Positions 1 to 6,935 of a stretch of DNA of 19,542 bases are shown here, piece by piece. The notes beneath the pieces were generated by a model. That model did no database searches and was not told the origin of the DNA. It was given only the letters and a program-made list of their open reading frames with translations. Source of the DNA: JAANXG01 sp049583715 (GTDB lineage: Bacteria > Pseudomonadota > Gammaproteobacteria > Arenicellales > JAANXG01); the NCBI GenBank assembly GCA_049583715.1, contig JBAUWJ010000254.1, positions 1-19,542 on the forward strand, written 5' to 3'. How positions within the stretch are numbered: the first letter of the stretch is position 1; each line of letters starts with the position of its first letter. A program made the translations under genes and the position numbers.

Positions 1-69
1 GGCGCCGCCTCCGGTCTTTTTCAGTCGCTCCCCGATACTCGCTGGGTGAAGAAGACCGGAGGCGGCGCC
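1..69. repeat. Long stem-loop (inverted repeat) at the left edge
   Basis: Bases 1-18 and 52-69 are perfect reverse complements (GGCGCCGCCTCCGGTCTT against AAGACCGGAGGCGGCGCC). Pairing continues inward through one T:G wobble to 23-bp arms (1-23 and 47-69), leaving a 23-nt loop. There is no T-run after the stem, so it is not a classic intrinsic terminator. The left arm starts exactly at the window edge, so the true element may be longer. It could be a terminator-like structure of an upstream gene, a MITE-like remnant, or a processing site. Confidence 0.8.
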
Positions 70-210
70 CTGTCGATGCTCTATCGAACAATTCACCCGG
101 ATCGGCAAGCCGCCGACAAGTTACAGACTGTTTGACGGGGTACACTAGTATCAGCCCTTCGTCCTGAAAGGAGCGAGGGACCAACGTCTACCGTCGATGA
201 GGTCAGCGTC

Positions 211-615
211 ATGATAGGTCGACTGAACCACGTTGCCATCGTCGTGCCCGACCTGGCCGCGGCCAGCCGCATCTACTCGGAGCAACTGGGTGCCACGGTG
301 TCGGAACCCGTGGACCTGCCCGCGCACGGTGTCACGACGGTGTTCGTGGACCTGCCCAACGCGAAGATCGAGCTGCTTCACCCTCTCGGAGACCAGTCAC
401 CGGTCGCCGCGTTCCTGGAGCGCCATCCCGGCGGCGGAATGCACCACCTGTGCTACGAAGTGGACGACATCGAGGCCGCCGCGCGGCGGCTGTCCGAGCA
501 GGGAGCACGCGTCCTCGGCGATGGCAGGCCGAAGACGGGTGCCCACGGAAAGCCGGTCCTGTTCCTGCACCCGAAGGACTTCTGTGGAACACTGATCGAG
601 CTGGAGCAGCGGTGA
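211..615 (+). CDS. Methylmalonyl-CoA epimerase-like VOC family protein
   Basis: This 134-aa protein is one complete vicinal-oxygen-chelate unit of paired beta-alpha-beta modules. It closely resembles methylmalonyl-CoA epimerase, which interconverts the (2R) and (2S) forms of methylmalonyl-CoA in cytoplasmic propionate metabolism. Visible features are the opening LNHVAIVVPDL with a likely metal ligand at His7, KIELL (Glu54), GGGMHHLCYEVDD (His78/79), the family-typical GAHGKPVLFLHPKDF, and the C-terminal LIELEQ (Glu130). The length is normal for the family. The ATG at 211 has GAGG at 199-202, 8 nt upstream. The stop overlaps the GTG start of the next glycosyltransferase (GTGA, 612-615), so the two are probably co-translated. 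No mutase or carboxylase gene is nearby, so the natural substrate could instead be a polysaccharide-related acyl or sugar intermediate. The family call is firm; the substrate is inferred. Confidence 0.85.
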   Translation: MIGRLNHVAIVVPDLAAASRIYSEQLGATVSEPVDLPAHGVTTVFVDLPNAKIELLHPLGDQSPVAAFLERHPGGGMHHLCYEVDDIEAAARRLSEQGARVLGDGRPKTGAHGKPVLFLHPKDFCGTLIELEQR

Positions 616-1874
616 GCTCAACGATGAACGGACACTCGGAGAGCGGCTTGCCCCACGAGTCGGACGATCGGCCGGGCGGTACCCTCACACGACCAGGTGC
701 GCCGCGGGTCTCCGGACGCGGAGAGCAGCAGGGGGATCCTCTCGCCTCTGTCCGTTCTCCGGTGCTCGCCATTGTCTCCCCGACTCTGGACCGCTATTCC
801 GAGACGTTCATCGCCGCTCATCGACGCCTGATAGATGCCGACGTACGCTTCTACTACGGCGGCTGGGTGCCTCACCGCCTCGAGGGCCGGGGGTCGCTCC
901 ATTCAGACCTTCTCGTGGCCCGGGCCGGGGTCCAGCTCAGGAAGCGGATGATGCGGGGTGCGCTGACCACGGACCAGGTCTGTTTCTGCAACTCCCTGAG
1001 ACGAGAGGGCGTCGAAGTCGTGCTGGCGGAATACGGCCAGACCGCGGCCGGGATTCTTCCGGTCTGCCGGCGACTCGGCTTGCCGATGATTGTTCACTAT
1101 CACGGAATCGATGCATCCTCCAACGAAGTGCTGGACGAATACGGAGAAAGATACAAGGAGGTGTTCGACTACGCCTCGCATGTGGTCGCGGTTTCCCGGC
1201 AAATGGAGGAGAAGCTGCTGAGTCTCGGCTGTCCGCGAGAGAAGCTCGTCTACACGGTATGCGGCCCGGATGACGAGTTCTTCGAAGTGGAGGTCGCGGA
1301 CCCGGCGCCCCCCCGGTTTGCCGTCGTCGGGCGGTTCATCGAGAAGAAGGCGCCTCACTACTCCCTCCTGGCTTTTCGGAAAGTGCTGGCGTCGCACCCC
1401 GACGCCGAGATGGTGATGATCGGGGACGGCCCGCTGCGGCCCGTCTGCGGCCATCTCATCACTTATTTCGACATGCGGCGCAACGTCAGCCTGCCTGGAC
1501 CGATGACTCCTGACCAGATACGCGGGGCATTCGAGCGATGCGCCGCACTGGTCCAACATTCCGTGACTGCCGGCACCGGCAATATGGAAGGGACCCCGGT
1601 GACGGTGCTCGAGGCCGCGGCGGCGGGCTTGCCGGTGGTCGCGACGCGCCACGCCGGCATTCCGGACGTCGTGGTGCATGGAGAGACCGGCCTGCTGGTG
1701 GATGAGCACGACGTGGAAGGCATGGCCGCAAATATGTGCACGATCCTGGAACAGCCGGATTATGGGCGGGCGATGGGACGAGCGGGCAGGCGCAGAATAC
1801 GAGAAAACTTCACGATGTCACGCCATATTGCTACGCTGAACGAGCTGGTCTGCGGTTCATTGAACCGGCATTGA
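612..1874 (+). CDS. GT4 family glycosyltransferase (group 1)
   Basis: This is a retaining GT-B glycosyltransferase of family GT4, which transfers a sugar from a nucleotide-sugar to a growing glycan at the cytoplasmic membrane face. Numbered from the ATG at 624 (416 aa), residues 1-45 are a low-complexity, polar and probably disordered leader. The N-terminal Rossmann domain starts at VLAIVSPTLDRYSETFI (48-63), with HYHGID at 158-163. The donor domain starts near RFAVVGRFIEKKAP (231-244) and carries the EX7E signature EGTPVTVLE (Glu322 and Glu330), followed by AGLPVVATRHAGIPDVV. The KKAP and EGTP blocks resemble colanic-acid type transferases such as WcaL. The start is uncertain: the GTG at 612 has GGAG 5 nt upstream and overlaps the mce stop; the ATG at 624 has GGTGA 8 nt upstream. 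The acceptor and sugar are unknown. Confidence 0.88.
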   Translation: MSSTMNGHSESGLPHESDDRPGGTLTRPGAPRVSGRGEQQGDPLASVRSPVLAIVSPTLDRYSETFIAAHRRLIDADVRFYYGGWVPHRLEGRGSLHSDLLVARAGVQLRKRMMRGALTTDQVCFCNSLRREGVEVVLAEYGQTAAGILPVCRRLGLPMIVHYHGIDASSNEVLDEYGERYKEVFDYASHVVAVSRQMEEKLLSLGCPREKLVYTVCGPDDEFFEVEVADPAPPRFAVVGRFIEKKAPHYSLLAFRKVLASHPDAEMVMIGDGPLRPVCGHLITYFDMRRNVSLPGPMTPDQIRGAFERCAALVQHSVTAGTGNMEGTPVTVLEAAAAGLPVVATRHAGIPDVVVHGETGLLVDEHDVEGMAANMCTILEQPDYGRAMGRAGRRRIRENFTMSRHIATLNELVCGSLNRH

Positions 1875-1981
1875 GGGGGCGCCGGCTGATCTCGATCGGG
1901 ACGGGGCGGTTGATTTGCGAGACGCTCATCGAAGCCGTGCCGTAGTCGTTGCGACGGGTACAACGCTGGAGAACGAGTGGG

Positions 1982-3175
1982 GTGAAATTGAGAATCGGGG
2001 TTATTGCACGCGAGTTCCCGCCGGACGTCGGTGGCATGGCGGTGCTGGGAGAGCACGTGGTCAGGGGGTTGTCGTCCACGGATGATGTCGTCGTGTTCAC
2101 GCGCGAAGGATGGGGCGTAAACGAGCACGCGTTCCGGCACGAGCCCATACTGACCGGGTCTCCCTACCGGGACGCCGGGCGGCTCGGTAGCTGGAGGGTG
2201 GATGTCTGGCTGGCCCTGAACGCAAGATACGCCGTCATCGCGGGTGAGCTGAAGGACCCCATGTGCATCTATTGCCACGGAAACGACTTTCTTCGGCAAG
2301 TTCACACCACGAACCCCATCGCGGACAGAGTATTCGAAAAGTTCGGACCACTGCGGCGCTTTCACGCTCCGGTAGCGAACTACTTCGGTCAGCGAGAGTT
2401 TCGGCGCGCAGTGCCTGCCATAAGGCAGTTCTTTACGAACAGCGAGTATACGGCGACCCTGTTCGAGCGCTGCTACGGGCGAAGGCCGATCGTCGTGTAC
2501 CCCGGCGTTGACAACCGGTACTTCGTCGAGAGGGACACGGTCAATGGAAGTCGGGATGTTCTGCGCCTGCTGACGGTCTCGCGACTATCCAGCACCAGTG
2601 CCAGAAAGAACATCGATGGAGTATTGAAGGCCGTGTCCCTTCTGCCGGAAGGACTGCATGTCCGCTACACGGTGGTGGGAGAAGGCAATGACCGGCAGCG
2701 CCTGGAGACGCTCGCGCAGGAGCTGGAATTGGGCGACCGAGTTCGCTTCGCCGGACGGATAGCAATCGAGGAACTGGTTCGAGAATATCAGCGGGCGGAT
2801 CTCTTCGTGCTGGCGCCGAAAGCGTCGAAAAGGGATGTAGAAGGCTTTGGAATGGTCTATCTCGAGGCCTGTGCGAGCGGTACGCCCGTGTTATGCAGTC
2901 GAGAGGCCGGAGTCACCGAGGTGGTGGTCGACGGGAAGACCGGGATCGTGGTGCAGTGCTCGGATCCGTACGGCATCGCCGACGGCATTGTGAGATTCGC
3001 GTCGTCGCGCGAAGAGATCGACGCGCAGGCTATCCGCAGGTTTGCCACGAAATTCCAATGGCCAGCCGTGGTGGGACGACTTCGTGGACACCTGGAGGCT
3101 GCGCTGCGTAGTACAAATCACACTGGGCGCGTGATCGGGAACAGAGGTTTGACTGGGTCGGTTCGGCGCCGATGA
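1982..3175 (+). CDS. GT4 family glycosyltransferase (second)
   Basis: This is a second GT-B, GT4-type glycosyltransferase of 397 aa, probably acting in the same surface glycan pathway as its upstream neighbour. The N-terminal domain has the glycine-rich acceptor loop KLRIGVIAREFPPDVGGMA (2-20), HGNDF (99-103) and FTNSEYT (151-157). The donor domain has VYPGVDNRYF (172-181), LLTVSRLSSTSARKNIDG (196-213), VVGEGNDR (231-238), and the EX7E motif EGFGMVYLE (Glu287 and Glu295), followed by SGTPVLCSREAGVTEVV. I chose the GTG at 1982 because GGAGAA (1968-1973) lies 8 nt upstream and the family-conserved strand begins at once; an in-frame TTG at 1949 would add 11 unconserved residues. The basic C-terminal tail after about residue 375 looks non-conserved. 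Codon third positions are visibly richer in A/T than in argS or pckA. It lies 107 nt after the first glycosyltransferase. Confidence 0.88.
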   Translation: MKLRIGVIAREFPPDVGGMAVLGEHVVRGLSSTDDVVVFTREGWGVNEHAFRHEPILTGSPYRDAGRLGSWRVDVWLALNARYAVIAGELKDPMCIYCHGNDFLRQVHTTNPIADRVFEKFGPLRRFHAPVANYFGQREFRRAVPAIRQFFTNSEYTATLFERCYGRRPIVVYPGVDNRYFVERDTVNGSRDVLRLLTVSRLSSTSARKNIDGVLKAVSLLPEGLHVRYTVVGEGNDRQRLETLAQELELGDRVRFAGRIAIEELVREYQRADLFVLAPKASKRDVEGFGMVYLEACASGTPVLCSREAGVTEVVVDGKTGIVVQCSDPYGIADGIVRFASSREEIDAQAIRRFATKFQWPAVVGRLRGHLEAALRSTNHTGRVIGNRGLTGSVRRR

Positions 3176-3234
3176 GCCGAAGTCGCCAGTCGCGCCCTTC
3201 GTCGGGAGAACTTGCGGGAGCGAAGCACGGATAT

Positions 3235-3314
3235 GCTCTCGACAGGACGCCAAGAACGCCGGGAAGTTTATCAGGCTGACACTTCCTTGGTGTTCCCGGC
3301 GTCCTGGCGAGAGC
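3235..3314. repeat. 80-nt imperfect hairpin, dispersed intergenic repeat (copy A)
   Basis: GCTCTCG (3235-3241) pairs perfectly with CGAGAGC (3308-3314). CAGGACGCC (3243-3251) then pairs with GGCGTCCTG (3298-3306), GAACGCC pairs with the GGTGTTC segment with one wobble, and GGAAGT (3262-3267) pairs with ACTTCC (3281-3286). A few mismatches and one bulge interrupt the stem, and the loop is 13 nt. Each arm carries the motif CGCCAAGAACGCC or a variant, which recurs at about 15.8 kb. It sits between the converging glycosyltransferase (+) and FabD-like (-) genes, so it could end transcription in both directions, although there is no U-tract. Confidence 0.8.
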
Positions 3315-3342
3315 GCAGGACAATCTGTGTCAGGTTCCTCGA

Positions 3343-4323
3343 TCAGGATGGGGCGGTCGATTTCGCGGCGGCCTCGATAGTCTCCAGGTTGATCGCGGGT
3401 ACGTACTCGACCTCCCTGCCCGCGCCGCGCGCGGCTTTCCTGATGATGCCCTCGAGATTGGGCCGCTTCTCCGCCGGCGTCTCGCCCGACCCGATGCCGC
3501 CGCCGAGCTCGATGACCCTGGCGGCGCCGTCCTCCAGCGCCGTCTCGAGGCAGCCGATCCAGTTCACCGGGTGGAAGAGCTGGAAGAACAGGCGCGACTT
3601 GATCTGCTGCGGGTCGGGATCGTGGTAGGTGCCGGTGTAGTTCGACAGCACCTTGAACCGCGGCTCACCGATGCGCGCGTCATCGAGCACGGTCCGGAAA
3701 CGCCGGGCGGCATCCACCATGTAGTAGGTGTGGAACGCGCCTTCCGTCTTGAGACGCACCGGCCGCCGCCTTGGGTTGGCTTCCTGGAAAGCACTCTCGA
3801 GCCGGTCCAGGTCGTCCGAGGCGCCGGCCACGACGGTCTGCTGCGGCAGGTTGATGCCGCCGATGGCGCAGTAGAACTTGTCCGACCACGAGCGCGCCTC
3901 CTCCAGCCCCACCGGCAGCGCGGACATTTCCCCTTCGCCGAATTCGCCCATCAGCTCGCCCCGCTTTTGCACCAGAGCGAGGGCGCTCTCGAAATCCAGG
4001 GCACCGGCCGCCACCAGCGCCGAGTATTCCCCCAGGCTGTGGCCGGCGGAGGCCGAGGCCGCGACCGCGACCTCTCCCGCCAGTTCCCGCAGCACGCGCA
4101 GGCAGGCGATGTGGTGGGTCAGCAGGGCCGGCTGCGTAAAGCGCGTCAGGTTGATGACGCTCTCGGGATCCTGGAAGGACAAACGCTTCATGTCGTAGCC
4201 GAGCACGTCAGACGCCTGCTCGTAGGTGTCACCGGCGATCTTGAACCTGGTACCGAGGTCGCTGCCCATGCCTCTGTACTGCGAGCCCTGCCCGGGAAAG
4301 ATCAACAAAGTGTGCGATGTCAT
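3343..4323 (-). CDS. FabD-like ACP S-malonyltransferase / acyltransferase
   Basis: This 326-aa protein is a complete acyl-CoA:ACP transacylase fold, which moves a malonyl group from CoA to acyl-carrier protein for fatty-acid or polyketide synthesis in the cytoplasm. It opens with LLIFPGQGSQYRGMG (6-20). QPALL (64-68) precedes the nucleophile motif GHSLGEYSAL (Ser96). QKRGELM holds the carboxylate-binding Arg121. The catalytic His198 lies in GAFHT, a pattern usually linked to malonyl rather than methylmalonyl specificity. GGGIGSGETP follows at 274-283. The ATG at 4323 has GAGGG 9 nt upstream and directly precedes the conserved sequence; upstream in-frame codons look non-coding. It is last in the minus-strand series, 219 nt after the SPOR gene and away from the usual fabH-fabG-acpP-fabF cluster. 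It may be a second fabD or an acyltransferase serving a specialised pathway, so no symbol is assigned. Confidence 0.88.
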   Translation of the reverse strand: MTSHTLLIFPGQGSQYRGMGSDLGTRFKIAGDTYEQASDVLGYDMKRLSFQDPESVINLTRFTQPALLTHHIACLRVLRELAGEVAVAASASAGHSLGEYSALVAAGALDFESALALVQKRGELMGEFGEGEMSALPVGLEEARSWSDKFYCAIGGINLPQQTVVAGASDDLDRLESAFQEANPRRRPVRLKTEGAFHTYYMVDAARRFRTVLDDARIGEPRFKVLSNYTGTYHDPDPQQIKSRLFFQLFHPVNWIGCLETALEDGAARVIELGGGIGSGETPAEKRPNLEGIIRKAARGAGREVEYVPAINLETIEAAAKSTAPS

Positions 4324-4360
4324 TATCCAGAACCCTCTATTGCTGGTGCGGTCGTTTGAA

Positions 4361-4421
4361 TCCCCTGTCGTGGTGCCTCGTCCCCTGTCCCGCTTTCGTT
4401 CTACCTCTTCCATCCCCTGTC
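4361..4421 (-). promoter_or_regulatory. Three direct repeats upstream of the FabD-like gene
   Basis: On the minus strand the 9-mer GACAGGGGA occurs three times, at 4413-4421, 4381-4389 and 4361-4369. The copies are 32 and 20 nt apart and lie 38-98 nt before the ATG of the FabD-like gene. All are in the same orientation within the 219-nt SPOR-FabD gap. They could be an operator array or RNA-level element for the downstream gene. The function is inferred; the repeats themselves are seen directly. Confidence 0.4.
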
Positions 4422-4491
4422 GGGAGAGGATGCTCATGCCCACGACCTTCGCTCTTCGCGAGGGCAGGTGAACGCCGCCGAGCCCGGTAAT

Positions 4492-4521
4492 CGGGGCGAC
4501 AGTCTTGAAGGCCCCGCCCCG
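4492..4521 (-). terminator. Possible hairpin after the SPOR gene
   Basis: CGGGGCG (4492-4498) and CGCCCCG (4515-4521) form a perfect 7-bp G+C stem with a 16-nt loop, starting about 20 nt past the SPOR stop. No U-tract follows, so it is at best a weak terminator or an mRNA-stabilising stem between the SPOR and FabD-like genes. Confidence 0.3.
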
Positions 4522-4542
4522 GTTCAGGCCCGGTGGATGCTT

Positions 4543-5127
4543 TCAATCCAACCTGACGGCCAGCGCGCTGAAGCCCTTCTCCCGCAGTCGTTTCCTGTCG
4601 AGCAGCACTTTTCTCTTGCTATGGTAGGGCCCCATCCGCACGCGGTAATAGGTCCCCTTGCCCTGAATGCTAACTCTTTGAACCGCTGCTTCAAAACCGA
4701 CCAGGGCCAGCTTCGCCTTCATTTCCTGCGCGTCGCGCTCGGCCCGGTATGCGCCGGCCTGCAGAATGTAGCTGTGGTTCGGCTGGTCGTCCTCAGCGGA
4801 CTCATCGTCACCGAGCACGTTTCCGCCGGTCATCATGTCGTCCATGTTCGGCAACACCTTGTGATAGTCGAGCTCCACCTTTGGCGGTGGTTTGGGCGGT
4901 TTCTTCACGGCCGGAGCCTTGGGGGCCTTCCCGGACGTGTCCTCCTGCTGCAGCAGGGAACGTATACCGCTGCCGAACTCCCCCGGCCGGTTGTGCCGTG
5001 CACCCACGAACAGCGCCGCCAGGATCCCCGCGCACACCAGTGCAACGACGAGCGTGCCCCAGGGAAAGCCCGCGCCGCGTTTGCGGCCTTTGCCCTTGCG
5101 TGACTTGCGCCGGGCGGCCTGTGCCAC
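4543..5127 (-). CDS. SPOR-domain membrane protein (FtsN-like)
   Basis: This 194-aa single-pass membrane protein has the layout of small FtsN-like proteins that bind denuded septal peptidoglycan. It has a very basic cytoplasmic N-terminus (residues 1-20, rich in R and K), one transmembrane segment (about 24-43, GTLVVALVCAGILAALFVGA), a proline/lysine-rich periplasmic linker (about 68-88), an acidic patch, and a C-terminal SPOR domain (about 118-194). The SPOR domain shows YILQAGAY and YYRVRMGPY, the two strand motifs of the fold. The GTG at 5127 is chosen because it falls 1 nt after the argS stop, which suggests coupling, and gives a typical N-terminus. A GTG at 5148 would overlap argS by 20 nt. 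Neither has a clear ribosome site. A gene of this type directly after argS is a recurring gammaproteobacterial arrangement. Confidence 0.85.
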   Translation of the reverse strand: MAQAARRKSRKGKGRKRGAGFPWGTLVVALVCAGILAALFVGARHNRPGEFGSGIRSLLQQEDTSGKAPKAPAVKKPPKPPPKVELDYHKVLPNMDDMMTGGNVLGDDESAEDDQPNHSYILQAGAYRAERDAQEMKAKLALVGFEAAVQRVSIQGKGTYYRVRMGPYHSKRKVLLDRKRLREKGFSALAVRLD

Positions 5128-5128
5128 G

Positions 5129-6871
5129 CTACATTGAGGTCGGCGCACAAACGCCGATCATCGACAGGCCGTTGAAAAGCACCTGCCGCGTCGCGTCGAT
5201 CAACGCCAGGCGTGCGTTCCGGAGCCCGGGGTCGGATTCGAGGAAACGGTGGGCGTTGTAATAGGTATGCAGGCCGTTGGCCAGCTCGCGCAGGTAGAAC
5301 ACCACCTGGTGCGGCTCGAAGGCCGTCGCCGCCCCCGCCACGACGTCCGGGTAGCGGGCCAGCAGCTTCGCGAGGTCGAGCTCGTGCTGTTCGACGAGAG
5401 TGCCGGGGTCGGCATCGTCGAGACCTCCGGTGTCCATGCCCCGCTCGCGGGCCTGCTCGAATACGCTGCAAATGCGGGCATGGGCGTACTGGACGTAGTA
5501 CACCGGATTGTCGTTGGACTGGGACTTGGCCAGGTCGAGGTCGAAGTCCATGTGCTGGTCCGGCTTGCGCTGCACGTAGAAGAAGCGCGCGGCGTCGGTG
5601 CCGACCTCCTCGCGCAGCTCGCGAAGCGTCACGAAATCGCCGCTGCGGGTGGACATGGATACCTTGCGGCCGCCCCGGTACAGGACGGCGAATTGCACGA
5701 ACTCGACGTGCAGTCGCTCGCTGTCGTAGCCGCAGGCCTGGACCGACGCCTTGACGCGCGGGACGTAGCCGTGATGGTCCGCCCCGAGCACATCGATCAT
5801 CAGGTCGTAGCCGCGGTCGAACTTGTCGAGGTGATAGGCCACGTCCGGGGCGAAATAGGTCGGCATGCCGGTGTCGCGCACAATGACCCGGTCCTTCTCG
5901 TCGCCGAACGCGCTGGAGCGGAACCACAGGGCGCCGTCCTTCTCGTAGGTGTAGCCCGATTCGCGCAGTCTCTCGATGGCACGGTCCAGCGCGCCGCAAT
6001 CGCGCAGGGACTGCTCCGAGAACCAGCGGTCGTAGGTGACGCCGAACTCCTCGAGGTCGCCGCGGATGTCGTCGAGCAGCCAGTCCCGGCCGGTGTCCAG
6101 CACGGCCTGGAAGTTCTCCTGGCCGAGCGCCGCCCGCATCCACTGGATCGAGGCGTCCAGGTCCCGCTCTTCCTCCCCACGAAGCCGTTCCCGGAAGGCC
6201 TCGTCGGGCGCGCGCACGAGCGCTTCACCATGGGAGTCCGCCACGCGGCGGGCGATCTGGCTGACGTAGTCGCCCTGGTAGGCGCGCCGGGGGAACGGCA
6301 GGTCGGCACCGCGGGCCTGCAGATAGCGCAGCCAGATGCTCAAGGCGAGGATGTCCATCTGACGGCCCGAATCGTTGACGTAGTACTCGCGCTCGACCCG
6401 GTAGCCGGCCGCTGCCATGATCCGGCCCAGGGTGTCGCCATAGGCGGCGCCGCGTCCGTGCCCCACGTGCAGGGGACCCGTGGGATTGGCCGAAACGAAT
6501 TCGATCAGCACCCGGGCGCCGCCTCCGAGGTCGCACTGGCCGAAGCGCCCACCTTCGTCGCGGATCCGTTTCACGATGTCGAAATGCGCCGCCGGGGCGA
6601 CGAAGACGTTGATGAAACCGGGACCCGCGACCTCGACCTTGTCGACGAGGGCGGATTCGGGCAGCGCCTCGACAATCAGACGAGCCAGCTCGCGGGGCGG
6701 CATGCCCGCCGTCCTGGCAAGCGCGAGGGCCACGTTGGTGGCGAGGTCGCCGTGGTCCTTCTGGCGGGGTTCCTCGAAGTGAATGTCGAGACCGGAGTCC
6801 GCCGGCAGCACGCTGCGCTCGCGCAGCCGCTCGAGGGCGTCGGCGAACAGGATTTGCAGGGCGTCTTTCAA
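5129..6871 (-). CDS. argS: Arginyl-tRNA synthetase
   Basis: This 580-aa class I aminoacyl-tRNA synthetase charges tRNA-Arg with arginine. The N-terminal Add-1 domain for tRNA recognition covers roughly residues 1-110, including the typical KDHGDLATNVAL (38-49) and GPGFINVF. The catalytic domain has the HIGH-type motif ANPTGPLHVGHGRGA (HVGH 135-138) and YYVNDSGRQM. The KMSKS loop is replaced by KVSMSTRSGDF (near 403-413), as is common in bacterial ArgS. The C-terminal anticodon-binding domain ends at ARLALIDATRQVLFNGLSMIGVCAPTSM. The start appears to be TTG at 6871: it gives the family-typical MKDALQ and no in-frame ATG lies nearby. No Shine-Dalgarno is visible, and a short-leader promoter lies just upstream. 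The next gene starts 1 nt after the stop. Confidence 0.96.
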   Translation of the reverse strand: MKDALQILFADALERLRERSVLPADSGLDIHFEEPRQKDHGDLATNVALALARTAGMPPRELARLIVEALPESALVDKVEVAGPGFINVFVAPAAHFDIVKRIRDEGGRFGQCDLGGGARVLIEFVSANPTGPLHVGHGRGAAYGDTLGRIMAAAGYRVEREYYVNDSGRQMDILALSIWLRYLQARGADLPFPRRAYQGDYVSQIARRVADSHGEALVRAPDEAFRERLRGEEERDLDASIQWMRAALGQENFQAVLDTGRDWLLDDIRGDLEEFGVTYDRWFSEQSLRDCGALDRAIERLRESGYTYEKDGALWFRSSAFGDEKDRVIVRDTGMPTYFAPDVAYHLDKFDRGYDLMIDVLGADHHGYVPRVKASVQACGYDSERLHVEFVQFAVLYRGGRKVSMSTRSGDFVTLRELREEVGTDAARFFYVQRKPDQHMDFDLDLAKSQSNDNPVYYVQYAHARICSVFEQARERGMDTGGLDDADPGTLVEQHELDLAKLLARYPDVVAGAATAFEPHQVVFYLRELANGLHTYYNAHRFLESDPGLRNARLALIDATRQVLFNGLSMIGVCAPTSM

Positions 6872-6900
6872 TGGTGGGGCGGTGTGCGAAAGTGGGCGCG

Positions 6901-6929
6901 ATTCTAACAGGATGAAACCGCCATGTTAG
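6901..6929 (-). promoter_or_regulatory. Candidate sigma-70 promoter for argS
   Basis: On the minus strand CTAACA (6929-6924, 4/6 to the -35 consensus) is followed after 17 nt by TAGAAT (6906-6901, 5/6 to the -10 consensus). Transcription would begin near 6894, leaving a leader of only about 23 nt before the TTG start of argS. It lies in the 64-nt pqiA-argS gap, so argS can be expressed independently of the priA-pqiA pair. Confidence 0.5.
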
Positions 6930-6935
6930 CGGAAA

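Noticed and set aside
1..69. The left-edge stem-loop as an integron attC site
   Set aside because: No GTTRRRY/RYYYAAC core sites flank it, and there is no integrase or cassette array.
132..151. TTGACG and TAGTAT upstream of the epimerase gene as a promoter
   Set aside because: The spacing is only 8 nt. Other pairings in this stretch are also off-spacing, so no promoter is claimed.
1736..1945. Small plus-strand frame between the two glycosyltransferase genes
   Set aside because: It mostly overlaps the 3' end of the first glycosyltransferase in another frame and has no plausible start signal.
4324..4443. N-terminal extension of the FabD-like protein up to 4443
   Set aside because: The extra 40 residues are low-complexity and non-conserved, and they run through the direct repeats. 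The ATG at 4323 has a good ribosome site and the family N-terminus.
5249..6907. Long open frame on the plus strand opposite argS
   Set aside because: It is antisense to a full, conserved argS, and its residue make-up is what antisense translation of a G+C-rich gene gives. No known motif is seen.
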